Of a DNA stretch of 64,000 nt, positions 25,901 to 37,203 are shown piece after piece. A model generated the notes under the pieces. It made no database searches and was not told where the DNA came from. It saw only the letters and a program-made list of their open reading frames with translations. Source of the DNA: Cryptomeria japonica (lineage: Eukaryota; Streptophyta; Pinopsida; Cupressales; Cupressaceae); the NCBI RefSeq assembly GCF_030272615.1, contig NC_081413.1, positions 551,581,136 through 551,645,135 on the forward strand, in the 5' to 3' direction. Numbering within the stretch: position 1 is the stretch's first letter; each line of letters opens with the position of its first letter. The position numbers and the translations under genes are program-made.

Positions 25901-28900
25901 TAATTGATACAAACAATGTTTGTTGATACAAGTTAGGCTATAATCTAATTGTTAATGAATTCAAATACAACCTACAAATGAAAAAGAATCAATAACTACT
26001 TATGCAAATATTAATTTTATTGTCTAATCTATATTCTATAACTTACAATGATTCTGATGTAGAATAATATATTATTACAATAAAAAAATAAATATTTAAC
26101 ACTTATAATAATCCTTCAAACGAAAATAAAATAAAAAAAAGTCATAAAACATATATAAAAATATATTTTAAATTTATTTATTTTTAATTATGTCTCTAAT
26201 CTATCCTCTCTCCCTCGGAAACTAAACAATGTATTTATATGTACTAAAGGCGCTTCCCCTAAATTCTCCTTGCTAATTCCCCTAATTCAATGGCAAACTC
26301 ATTTTTTTATCATCATTTGAATAGTTTTATTTGAACTGTTGCATTTGTAATTAATTAAATCCAAAAAGTTTGAGTTGAAAGGTAAAGAAGTGGATTGGTG
26401 CAATACAATAAAAATGGATAAATGGAGATATAAGATTTCAACAGCCAGAGGCAAAAATTTAGAGTTCGTGTAAAGGTGTTTCACAATCAATTTGGATTTT
26501 AGTTTTAAGTGGCCTAAATAATAGTAAGTCTTGTTTTTCTCTCTGGAATCATTATATGTGTCTGCGTTGAGGATCTATTCAATCAACATATTTAATGGAA
26601 ATCCAATGTCTGGATTGTGTGAAGGTTTCTTACCGCCACAGTGAATGCCGATAGTTTAAAGGCTTTTCAACTCAAAGTAGACCGCTTGTATGATTGCATC
26701 CAATTATCGACTACAATTGCAATAGGGGAAAGAGTAACTGACATTGGGGACAGAGTGCCCAAGATTGCTTCACAATCTCGGAAAATCTATGCATACCAAC
26801 CCAGAGGTAGGATATTTTTCAACTTCAATGATATTTTCTTATCATGTTTTGTGTTTGCCACAGACTTTGACTGAGTTTTTCCGTAAACTTTACAGTTGGA
26901 ATTGAGAGGGCACAGGAAAGAGTAATTCAGCTTCTTGATTTGAATGCACAAGACCCAATACCAATTGTTGTGGTTGTCTATGGTTTCGGTGGGATTGGTA
27001 AGACCACACTCGCTGATGCCGTTTATGCCCACCTCAACCTCCAATCTTATAAGCATTGCAGAATTCATATGAATCAAGATTGTACCTACAATGATCTGAA
27101 GGGCCTCCAGCAACAGATTTTGTGTGGATTGTTCCAAGAGAACTGGCAATTGAATAACTGTGACGAAGGCCAGGGAATTTTGCATTCATTTTTCACAAAG
27201 AATTCAAATCAACCTTTATTTCTATACATTGACAACAGTCTCAAAAGTACAGATCTCGAGCAACTTCTACCTAAAGGCTTGGGCAATTGCCTTCCACCGA
27301 AGAGTAGAATACTTGTCACTACTCGAAATCTCCATGAGACAGACATATTTGTCGGCAGGGATATTCAACGCCGACAATATGATGTGAATCCTCTTCCAGA
27401 GACGGAGGCTAGAAAACTTTTGTTGGACAAAGTTTCAGACTACAATGATGAAAATAATATAGCCAACCTCCTTAAGCTGTGTGGTGGTGTTCCGCTTCTA
27501 CTAGAATTAGCTGGTTCACAATTGGCTATAAACAGGGGAAATACAAAGAATATAGTGTTAGAGATGCTTAAAGAAGGAGACAAGGTCAAGGAGAGAGATA
27601 TAAGTGACCGCATGGTTGGTTTTGTGTATGATAGACTCTTGGAACCAGTTCAAGAGGCCTTTTTAGATATCACATCCTTCTTTTATAAGGATTGGAGTAG
27701 TGAGTTTGTGGCCAGCATAGTTGGAGAGGAGGAATTCAGAGGTCTAGAAGCTGCGTCATTCGTCAAGACAGATGAAGACGGTAGTGTGATTGTTCATGAC
27801 ATAGTTCGAGCAAGAGGCAAAAAGCTGTCAGAGCAAGAGGGAAACAGAATCACAGACCCTGAGACTTTATTGGAGTGTTTGAAAAATGAAGAGGTATGCC
27901 ATACTTACAACTGCTTGTCATTAATAATATGAAAATACACTGGTTATTCACAATCATAATGATGTTTATGGTTTATTTTTGTGCAGAAACTCAAAAAATT
28001 AAAAGGCATTTATTTTGATGAAGAACGTGAACATCCAATTGAAATTAATTGCCATCATCTTAATTGTATGAGCAGTTCTTTGAAAGTGCTATGTTATAGC
28101 GGATCGCAAATAACATTCAAGGAGAAATGTCATAAACCATTTGAACAACTCAGATGCCTTCGGATTCGTGGTGACGTTCCTGATTTACCAATGGAGTTTG
28201 AGAAACTTGAGCATCTCGCCTACTACAATGGCCCGTTGACGCAAGGCATGCGTTTGTATGATGTAAGATCTGTCTTCTCCAGAGCATATTTATCGTTTCA
28301 ATTAGATTTCGTTATTTTATATAAGATAATAACACTTGACAACCTTTTTCATGTTTATTGTGCAAATATGTAGTTTCCTCCAAGCCTGCGCTTTGCGTAC
28401 ATTAATGATTATTCTGAGAAGAGAGTTGCATATTCTAAAATTCCTCCCAAAGTCACTCCAGCTTCTTCGCTTCTAACATTAGGCTTATATGGTTTCAAAA
28501 ATATGCAAAGGTTGCCAGATGGACTGGAAAAGCTAACAAAGTTAGAGGAATTAATTTTATTTAACTGGCATCAGTTAAAGGAACTTCCTTCCAAATTGGG
28601 AGATCTCAGCAATCTAAATTGGTTGACACTAATGGAATGCTATGAATTGAAAGAGTTGCCTTCAAACTTTGGGCAACTTAGCAATCTAAAATGGTTGACA
28701 CTAATGGAATGCTATGAATTGAAAGAGTTGCCTTCAAACTTTGGGCAACTTAGCAATTTGAAAACTTTGCGAATATGGCATTGTCGTGCATTAAGTGCAT
28801 TACCTTCAAACTTTGGCCAGCTCAAAAAGTTAGAACAGTTAGATTTGGACGGCTGTTCTGAGTTAAAAGAGTTGCCTGCAGACTTTGGTCAGCTCAAAAA

Positions 28901-29069
28901 TTTGAAAGAGTTAAGTTTGTGCGGTTGTTCTGGGTTAGAAAAATGGTCAGTAAGCTTTGGGGATCTAACAGAGATGAAGGAGATAGATTTGACAAACTGT
29001 TCCTCTGAATTAAAAGATTCTTTGCCCGATAACTTTAAAGGAAATAATTGTTTAGTATTGGGATTATGA
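22939..29069 (+). CDS. NLR (NB-ARC-LRR) immune receptor, 7 exons, 958 aa
   Basis: Exons: 22939-23238, 23395-23505, 23670-23983, 26625-26806, 26896-27893, 27987-28262 and 28374-29069. All introns are GT-AG and phases match throughout (2877 nt including stop). The exon 4 acceptor (TGTGAAG) is weak but is the one that keeps phase. The ATG at 22939 is chosen because the frame upstream has no ATG. Residues 1-14 hold six Cys (positions 6, 9-11, 13, 14), a likely S-acylation/membrane patch, followed by a Gln/Ser/Pro-rich linker to about 66. A helical domain spans about 67-300, then NB-ARC: P-loop GFGGIGKTT at 332-340, kinase-2 LFLYIDN at 410-416 (DN where DD is usual), RNBS-B SRILVTTRN at 439-447, GLPL-type CGGVPLLLELAG at 498-509, RNBS-D-like AFLDITSFF at 557-565, and VHD at 602-604 in place of MHD. 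LRRs of about 24 residues fill the C-terminus. NLRs are intracellular, nucleotide-switched pathogen sensors or helpers. No TIR, classical EDVID coiled coil or RPW8 motif is evident. Confidence 0.88.
24543..24735 (-). pseudogene. Glutamate-receptor-like (GLR) exon fragment, antisense in NLR intron 3
   Basis: The minus strand reads LKFLKKNLVFPEFINITNN, then GFCIDEFERVVEKLHYPFDY and EFQI...NYDVLVTRV. This closely follows the start of the ligand-binding domain of plant ionotropic glutamate receptor-like channels (FxEFVxV, G(F/Y)CIDVFEAVVxxLPYxxxYEF, YDDLVxxV). The exon ends at an intact donor (AAGG|GTAAAG, boundary 24543), which suggests a captured genomic exon rather than a spliced retrocopy. 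Upstream, at about 24890-24934, the minus strand reads LQVVAEAIRKYQYQRM, compatible with the 'AYDxVWAVAxAI' helix of the same family. The link between the two pieces is degraded. Channel pore and transmembrane segments are absent, so it cannot encode a receptor. Confidence 0.7.
25200..25480 (-). other. Possible decayed coding fragment in NLR intron 3
   Basis: The minus strand carries short coding-like stretches: NAIRKAFQLEEMDEWDEDVE and, after a stop, VVQNDVALVGNKTTTEIEIF. The acidic composition resembles linkers of retroelement gag or pol, but no domain is identifiable. The rest of intron 3 (23984-24542 and 25481-26624) is AT-rich with no feature seen. Confidence 0.2.
28608..28751 (+). repeat. 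Near-perfect 72-bp tandem duplication encoding one LRR
   Basis: 28608-28679 and 28680-28751 are identical except for one base (AAATTGG versus AAAATGG), which changes LSNLNWLTLMECYELKELPS to LSNLKWLTLM in the second copy. Each unit is exactly one 24-residue leucine-rich repeat. Neighbouring repeats are far more diverged, so this is a recent in-frame duplication. Confidence 0.97.
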
Positions 29070-29794
29070 AGAAGAGTTATAAAACAAAATTGAGAACGGA
29101 CTTCAAAGAATGTAATTAAATCATTCAAACTTTGAGAGGGCTTTCCATTATTTTTAATATTATTTTGATATAAGGTTTGTGATTCTCAATGGTTTTCCAT
29201 TTTATTTAAGTTAAATTAATTTTCAATTAAATTAATTTTCAATTGTGTTTAATTAATTTATTTTTTTAAATAAATTTAATATAATGATCTTTATTGATTT
29301 TTATAAGGCTAATCAAATTTTAAATAACAAATATAATATATTAGTCTTTATTGATTTTTTAATATATAAGAAAGACATCTTATTAATTCTTATAATATCT
29401 TTAATAATTTTGATTTATATTATAATTAAGTAAATAAAATAGTTCTTTAAGCAAATATAATTAAATTAGTTTTAAAATAATTTCAAAGTAAAGTAAATAA
29501 ATATCAATAAAAATGACACTTCAATAAATAATGTAAATAAAATAAAATAATTCTCAATGTTTTTTAAATAGATGTATTTAAGATGTGTGTATATTAATTT
29601 ATATAACTATATAGATTTAATTGATATTATACTTAATATGATATAATTTATTTTCATATCTAACTTATAAGAGATATATATAAAAGAGATCTCACATCTT
29701 TAACTTTCAAAAATAAAAAATGTTCCATCAAACTTTTTGATCTCCAACTGAGATTAGCTACCTATGATCTCAATCACTAGAACATTAAACTATA
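29070..29794. other. NLR 3' flank, AT-rich
   Basis: Very AT-rich with several AATAAA-like polyadenylation signals (for example around 29263). No coding sequence is seen. Confidence 0.5.
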
Positions 29795-30140
29795 GGGCAA
29801 AAGCATGGAGCTATGTCACACTTTGGGCCAACTAAGGGTAATCCTTGTGGATAAAGCCCGTTTTCATTTTTTTTTGGTGAGGCCGATTAGAACCCTTGAC
29901 TTTCAGCATTTTTCAGCAATGAAAAATTTGTCTTTGAATTTATAAAAAAATATCAATTTTTTTCAAAAAAATTTAAAAAATAATAGACCTACATTTTATT
30001 AATATTTTTACATTTGATTAGTTTACATCATTTCAAAATTCAATTTAGAAATGTCACTTTTATGCAATCAAAGTTAAACAGATTTAGTTGTGTTGGTTGG
30101 TTCCTTTCTAAAAGTGTGACATCGGTTTGTGCTTTTACCC
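29795..30140. mobile_element. MITE-like TIR element (short form, 346 bp)
   Basis: The left end is GGGCAAAAGCATGGAGCTAT followed by GTCACACTT. The right end, inverted, is GGGTAAAAGCACAAACCGAT followed by GTCACACTT. Flanks read TATA on both sides, either a target duplication or part of a palindromic end. The right ~270 bp matches the right end of the 1065-bp element at 12904-13968, so the two are members of one non-autonomous family differing by internal deletion or insertion. Confidence 0.7.
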
Positions 30141-30224
30141 TATAAGAAATTATAACAAATTGCCGCTCTAGTTAAAAATTCAATCAAAAACTTTCAAGAA
30201 TGGTGTCTCTTTCTCTATTCACTT

Positions 30225-31100
30225 GCCAACCATGGATCTAATACCAATTGTCGAAAATAAGATAGAACTAAACAATAAATGTGTGTGGAAAACTTGGTGC
30301 ATCCAAGTTTGTTAACCATGATAAATCAAATGGAAATAACCAAAAAAGAGATGCAACCATAACATGAGATATATGTGGATCAATCCTTGCAAGAAAAAAC
30401 TCCACGCACAAAGAGATCTAATTTGTTTTAATATATCAACAATGAGTTAGATCAAAACATATATCTCTCTAAATTATTGAAACACTTTGTCTCTATTACA
30501 ACCAACAAAATAACCAATGAACCTCCTACTCAAAGGTCTAATTTATAGTTGAATAAAAAATAAAAACATGGGATGGTTTTGATTAACCATTTAAAATCCC
30601 AAAGGAGTTATGGAATTGAAATTGGTTGGACTAAATCCCAACAGCCGCCTTGGTCTAAGATGCCTTTGATTAGCATATGTCAAAAGATAAAGGACCAAAA
30701 AGTAGCCACAACCATTTTTGGTTTATTCAGGTGATGATTTGAGCGCATTATAACATGCTCACATTATGGCTTGATAGAGATGAGCCTAGGATGATCATTA
30801 TTGTTGAAAATGAGGTGAAGAAAGCTTGGAATGCAAACTAAGATCCATGTTCAAATTCAAATCTAAAAATAATTTTACCAAATTTGAAACATAAATGTGA
30901 TTGCAGTATTCAACATAAATGAAAAATCAACAAACCAATAAGACGTCAAATTTACGTGGAGAAACCCTTTCAAAAAAAAACACCACTAGAGAAAGAGGGA
31001 AGTATATTATTAAACTTCAAAAGATAGATAATGATAATAATACACTTCACTTCACTTCTCCAACAAAACCTAGTAGCATTTTGATACCTGCAAATAACTA
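30225..31100 (-). mobile_element. Possible Copia-type LTR relic
   Basis: At 30230-30250 the plus strand reads GGATCTAATACCAATTG|TCG, a degenerate inverse of the TGGTATCAGAGC primer site next to a TG. At about 30956 it reads ACGTGGAGAAACCC with AACACCAC downstream, the motif pair seen in the other Copia LTRs of this window. No coding domain and no second LTR were found, so this is tentative. Confidence 0.3.
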
Positions 31101-31890
31101 TTTTTATTTAATTAATTCACTAAACCTCTTCTTTCTAATTTAAATAATTATTTATTATTTATTTAATCTCACCCTCTTCTCAAAAATTAAATAAATACAT
31201 TATTTATTTTATTTAATCTGGCCCTTTCCTATTAATTAAATAAATACTTTTAATTAATTAATCAATTTACCTACCTTTTTCCTATTTAATCCTAGCCCTC
31301 CAACTTATTCACATGGATCACAGTCTAAAATCATAGGCATGTGGCAAACGTCAACCAAATCTTTATTCACTTTGTGTTTTCTCCAAAGTCAACTCACCTC
31401 TTAATTTCCTCCCTTCATCTCTTCCTACCCTTCAATCCTATTGAGTCTCTTTCACCTATGTGATCCCAATTGTTCACCTTTTTGATCTCTTAATCTAAAC
31501 CTTTCATTCTTATGATGATCTCTATAAAAGAGGCTTCCTCCTCACATTTTCCATAACACATATCTTGAGCATACCTACATTCTCTCAAAATCATTTTAGC
31601 ATAACTCATCATAAGCATATATCATCACAACCACATCCATTCCTCTTTGAGGTCTTGTGCAAGTGCAATACAAATCTGAGAGCAACACTATCAAATACAA
31701 GATCATGGAGGAAAGGAGAACAATAGAGACAAGCCTATTGAACATGCTAAAAGTATACTTTATTTGATTTCATTAGTATTTGCATGTTTCATATATTCTT
31801 CATTGATATTGTGTTGAATTAGTTTGTAGATCTAGGGATATTGGTTGTTTTTATTAGGGTTTACAAATAGATTTAAGTTTGACATAAACA
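31101..31890 (+). repeat. Probable Ty3/gypsy LTR 3' part
   Basis: Sequence ending in AAACA directly before a gypsy-type primer site at 31894. The block contains TATA-like 'ctataaaag' near 31522 and a C/T-rich transcript-start-like region. The left boundary is not defined. Confidence 0.4.
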
Positions 31891-31893
31891 TTT

Positions 31894-31911
31894 TGGCACA
31901 CCCAATGGGAC
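31894..31911 (+). promoter_or_regulatory. Gypsy-type primer binding site
   Basis: TGGCACACCCAATGGGAC follows the probable LTR end. It is close to the TGGCGCCCACCGTGGGGC class of Ty3/gypsy primer sites. Confidence 0.5.
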
Positions 31912-34547
31912 CCCTGTCCCTTTTTAATAATCATTTCTTGTAGATTTGAAACATTTTTATAAGTTGCAGGTCAAATCTATGATGATTCGATGTTTCAACA
32001 TTTTTGCATGGTCCAAATGTGTTTTAACATCCTCTTTCAATGTTTTTGTCAGTTAATCATACATTTTTATTTTATGCATTTAGGGATTATTTTTATTTTT
32101 TGTAATTTTCCCTATTTTGGTGTATCTATGTAATCTTTCGATGTATTTGTCTTCTCTTTCAATGTATTTGATAGTCTATTAATGAATTTTTTGAGGTTGA
32201 AGATTTAGTAAGGTTTTGAATGTTTTGACTTTTTTTCTTGATATTTTGGCATATCTACAGTATGTTCCAATGTATTTGGTAGTCTATTGAAGCGTATTTG
32301 TAGATTAGGGGTTTTATAGGTTTTAGATCTTTTTTACATATTTGTAGTTTTTGTCCACATTTTTGTTAGGTTCTGTCCATGTATTGTCTATCTATTATCG
32401 TGTTTCTATTTCAGTTTTGTATTTTTTAGATTTGATTTCGCTTTAGCTAACCCTTGTTGGTACTAACAAAGTGGTGTGGCTTGTTTTCAATTATAGAAGG
32501 CCACTTAAACTACTGACACCTTTCTTGCAAGACCTAGAATGGAAAAGGGGCTTATTTTTGCAACTACTAGCTTTGGTTTTGTAGGGGTGGCTATTTGTGC
32601 TTGTGCTTTTCTTATATTAGCTCGTGCTTTTGGATTTGGTGCTTACAAATAACTTTTGTTTATCATGTCTTGTGCACTTTCACGCTTTTTTAAATTAGAA
32701 TTCAAGGTGTTGTGAAAGTATCCTTTCTCCCCGCCTTCATGGATCCTAGGTTTAAGATAAATCACAATATCTTCTTTTTCTTTTTAAAACCTGGTCTAAC
32801 TTTAGAGAAGTGATCCCTCCAAGCGGAATGACCTAAAGCGGTATTTCCTTTGGGCTGTTATATAAAAATAGAAAAAGTGAAATTTGAAGCTCAAAGATGT
32901 GACTATGTACATTGAGCGTGTCAATTGTGAAGGAGACGTATGGACCCTAGAATGGTTTCAACTAGAGACTTAAGTGTCTTACCCTGGATGTATGTATGTT
33001 GGTGTCCCTGAATTGCAACTAGAAGCTTTGTTTTAGTAGCCACCCTTTTTGATTGAGTATTTGTGGTGATTTTAGTGTAGAGGATGCACATCGTTCCCTT
33101 AAGTTGCTCACCATTTGTATTTCCTTGAGTTGAGACATAAATTTTTGGGTTGTATTTAAGCTAATTAAAAATTTTGAAAAAAGAGCGATTGGGTTATGCC
33201 TCTAGGCATGGGCCTCCCATATATCTTTCTGTCACAAAAATAAGAATGCAAAGCACTCCTTAAGGTATTAAACATTTGAGTCGATGAAGTATCAAGTTTG
33301 GGCTTGATTTCACTGCAATTGGCCTTGACCTTAGGTGTAAAGATTGTTTGGAGTATCCTCTTTTGTTTTAGCTGGTGGAAATTTGGGCTTTGAGAAGCGT
33401 AGGACATACCCTTATTGTGGTTCAACAATCAATAGCTATTGTGTCTTTGTGTTTTCAATGTATTCTTTCCACATTAATTACCAAACAGTTAAATCTAGTC
33501 ATGATTTTGACATTCAAAATAAACCTAGGAATTTTTTTGCCATAACCGCATTTTTGTTAGTTTATTCCCACATATTTGCGAGATCCTGACACATATTTGT
33601 TAAATATTCCTACATATCTATCAACAAATTCCTGCATATTTGTGTATGTTTACCTATGTATTTAAGTAGCAATTAAAATCACTCTAAATGTCTACCTTGA
33701 CCTTAGATTTGGCATCATTCAAATTCATTGCAGTCTTTTTTATCATGAGTTTTGGACATACTAGATCAGATCAGGCACCTTAACTATCTTGTTGGCATTA
33801 GGTTATCTTTTTCACATTAGGGTTTCTTGGCTTTTAGATGTCCCAGGCTTACAATTTTTTGTATTTAACCTAGTTTTCTAAGGTATCTAACAGGTACTTA
33901 GGTACATAGATTTAGGTTAGTGACATTTTCTTTATTAGGCACATTTCTAGCCTTTCCATTTTCTGTTGTCTTATGTTACATTTTTTCTCAAACGTAAAAC
34001 TATGTATTTGACCTATGTTTGTACTCATCTATTAGCCTATTCTTGTGTATTTATCATCTACTATTACATATTTTCTTCAATGAGATTGAGAGCTTCCTGG
34101 GTAACTCCATAATATTTTTGACTAATCATCATCAATTCCGCCATATCTTTTCATCCATTTTCTACTAATTTCTCTCAAATTCAAGTATCCAAAATCAATC
34201 CTTTAGAAACCAAAGGTTGTCCTTTGTCCTCATAATCTTATATCAATCTTGGCATCACTAGGTGTTTATCTATTTAAATCTATTATCTTAAAGTAGGAGA
34301 ACATCTTAGTTTCTTGAGTTGGATTAGTTTACCTTGGAATTAATCATTTCTTGGGAAGTCAAATCTTTCTTGAGTTATCAATTGTAGCTATCCATCATAA
34401 TCCTAATCCTTTCATCATTGGAGCCTACTTTAGGACCTTAGAGACAACTTTTTATTTTTCTTCATCCAAGTCATTTCCTTAGCCTAATTCTTATCATCAG
34501 TCTAGTAATCTTTCCATTTCATTACTTAAGTCAAACCTTTCCTTTTT
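31912..34547. other. Decayed gypsy leader, no gene seen
   Basis: T-rich untranslated sequence between the primer site and a gag-like fragment. Phrases such as 'cctacatatttg' and 'aatgtatttg' recur irregularly, but there is no supported ORF. Confidence 0.4.
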
Positions 34548-35215
34548 ATGGTTGCAGCTAGAGCCCAGAATATTAGAAGGGAAGCCCAAGAAGCTCAAAG
34601 ATATCAAAACATGGAGCATTATTATTATAATGATGATGAGTTCTTCAACCAATGATCCTTTAGAAATAAAGGTTGTGTTGAGGATTTAGATGATGATTCC
34701 ACAACCTTGGGATAATTTCAAGAGCATATGTCTAATGATAAATTCAATAAGATGCTTGAGATTGTATTATATATCATAATCTACAATGCTATTTCATAAT
34801 GCTTTCCCTAGATGGTGCCAAATTACATCTAAATTTTGATGTGTCAAAACTTAAGGATGTTAACCATAATGATACTAGTGCTAGTGGAAAGGGATTTAGA
34901 ATCATCCTTATACCCGAGTCACCCTTGTCCCTTTTGTAGAAGCTGTCCATTCTCATGTAACATGCTCAAATGTATACCCAACAAAATCAAGACGAACCCT
35001 GTGTCAACACTTTTCATATGCGTGGTTGAAGGAACAAACAATCGCATACCAAAATTCAACCTAATGCTCAAAATTATTGTCATGCTTCTACCCGTCAACA
35101 ACATGGTTAATTTAATTATGAAAACCAAGGCCATTCTTTCAATACCAATTGACATCACCAACATTACTAGCTGTAGTGGAGGAAATTTGTTACCTCTAGG
35201 ATGATGGATCCTAGA
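34548..35215 (+). pseudogene. Decayed gypsy gag-like fragment
   Basis: From the ATG at 34548 the frame reads MVAARAQNIRREAQEAQRYQ then EHYYYNDDEFF before a stop. Further on, around 34960-35160, Gln/His/Asn-rich coding-like stretches occur (HAQMYTQQNQDEP, YENQGHSFNTN) separated by stops. Position downstream of the gypsy primer site and low-complexity composition fit the N-terminal part of gag. There are no diagnostic capsid or zinc-knuckle motifs. Confidence 0.35.
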
Positions 35216-36328
35216 GAACAAATGGAATCTCCACTACCTCTTCTATACTAGTGCTAAGGGTGAGCCAGAGGATACCAAATAAAAAAATTAAACTAATACA
35301 AGATAGACGAAGTCCCTAGACAACCTTGACAAGTGTCTGTGGACAAGACGAGCATGCATGTCTAGGATGACAGTGTGACATGCTGGTGTCCTATACAGAC
35401 AAAGATAGAGAGTCATGCAGAAGGACACTAATGTCCGTACAGATGCGTAGAAAGTAAAATATCTGAAAAATATGAGAAAGACAAATATCAGAAATAAACG
35501 ACGAAGGATAAGGCAAAAGATAAATATATGGTAGGTCTAAGCTCTGAAGCCTCTCACTGAAGAAGCTCCTCATGAACATGAACCTATACACACCCAAAAA
35601 AGGAAACTATTGGGGGTTGTGTTTTAGATTTTGCCTCAGTCAAACCCTCATTTTGGTGTTTCCACCTCCACGAGCAACCCAAATAGATAGATAGATAGAT
35701 AGATAGATCAAAAGATAAATATCTAGAATGATAAAATGAATAAATAGATAGGGGATGCGATAAATTCCAAGATGCTCAAAGATGAGATAGATAGAATGAT
35801 AGAAAGATATTACCAAAGAGGCTTGAGAAATCCAACAAATTTGCAATAGATTATCATGGGAGATTGAGAGTGTTGTAGCAAACTAGAGACTGTTGTAGCA
35901 AGAGCAAGAACAAGAGAAAGTTGTGTGAGCCAAGAGAACTAAGAGAGAGTGTACCTAGAATCTAGAGAGATTGAAAGAAGGGAAAATATGGATTTAAAAT
36001 GAGAGAATAGGAGGGAAAGAAGAGGTCCATGAGCCGTTTTCATTGACAAAGATATGTGACAAGTGTTGAAATACACAAAATCAACATTTGAATGTTAAGA
36101 TGTCGTGGGATGAATGTGTCATGTGTGAACCTCTTCACGACACGCTAGTGTCTAGATGAATCACACTTAAAGATGACAAGAGTCAAGTGAAACACACAAC
36201 TAACATGAAATAAAAGTTGAGGGATAGCTGCCTTGAGCATCTTGAGATGGAAAAGGCTGATGCAAGGGCTGAAATGAGCCTACTCAAATGCTAGGGGAAT
36301 GAAAACTAAAGTGTCTACAAAAGTGTAG
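35216..36328. other. Unassigned, includes a GATA microsatellite
   Basis: No gene. An (ATAG)n run of about 27 bp lies at 35682-35708. The rest resembles LTR or leader sequence but has no identifiable boundary. Confidence 0.4.
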
Positions 36329-36610
36329 GTGGAATTGCAAAGGGGTATGCAATTTTTGACTCTACACCAGCAATATTATAATTATGTTCCACCCCCACCT
36401 TTGCCTAAGGGTCAATACAATAACTATACTCCTCCACCTCTGCCTAAGGGTCAATACAATAGGTATATCATCCACCTCCACTTGAGGGTCAATACAATAA
36501 CTATATTCCTCCACCTCTGCTCGATGGCTAATATCATAACTATGTTCCTCCTCTAGGTTGTCAATACAATTATTACATTCCTCCTCCTCCACTAGTGGCT
36601 AAAGAATAGG
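36329..36610 (+). pseudogene. Proline-rich repeat segment of a gag-like protein
   Basis: The plus strand encodes imperfect repeats of about 12-13 residues of the form PPPLPKGQYNNY (YVPPPPLPKGQYNNYTPPP, then YIPP..EGQYNNY and diverged copies in a shifted frame). At DNA level this is a ~39-bp tandem array of about six units around the phrase 'cctaagggtcaatacaa'. Such Pro/Gln/Tyr arrays occur in gag regions of gypsy elements. The frame is broken after about three units. Confidence 0.45.
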
Positions 36611-36759
36611 GGTGTCTCAAGAAAATATGGCATGATATAATAGAGATTTGACACAACAAGTGTGAGAACTACAACAACAAATGGCCAGTATACAATCAGG
36701 GGCCATCATCGATAATTATTTGATTCAATATATTTGTCCTTATCCTCTTTATCCAAGCA

Positions 36760-37203
36760 TAACTATGCCACCTTTTATCCTCTAACTGACCATTTGCACT
36801 AAACTTCTTCTTAAATACCTAGTTGCATCCAATAGGATTTCTTCCTTTGGGAAAACTAACAATATCCTAGGTGTTAGAACTATCCAAAGTTGTCATGTCC
36901 TCCTGCATAGCCTACATCTAAGACTCACTTTCCTTGAAAGAGAATGCCTCCGTATAAGATCTAGGTTCATCATGAGTACTTAATATATAGAAAAATTATA
37001 ATAAAAATCTAGTGGGCTATACTTGTCAACTGAATTCTATTGTATTATAGACATTCTCAGAGGTGGAGTAAAAGGTTCTTCCTCATGCTCTTCATTATGA
37101 TCAAATTCTTATGTCACAATTGAATCATCAAAAATAATTCACTTGAACTCTCTTCATCTTCTCCATCTTCTTCTCCATCTATTTATTGTTTAGCATGTGC
37201 ATC
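36760..37203 (-). pseudogene. Copia relic E, RT start and linker (part split off by element D)
   Basis: The minus strand encodes an acidic linker (GEEDGEDEESSSELFL near 37150) and further on PKGRNPIGCN, a stop, then VFKKKFSANG. These match the Copia reverse-transcriptase start (LPKGxKPIGCKWVFKxKxxxDG). It continues the relic at 44821-46981: the join falls between the integrase tail and RT, exactly where element D (with GCATC duplication) has inserted. Many stops; dead. Confidence 0.75.

Noticed and set aside
23984-26624. A second gene start or extra exon within NLR intron 3 on the plus strand
   Set aside because: Exon 3 (phase 2) joins directly to 26625 in frame, giving a continuous protein, and no plus-strand segment between has coding character.
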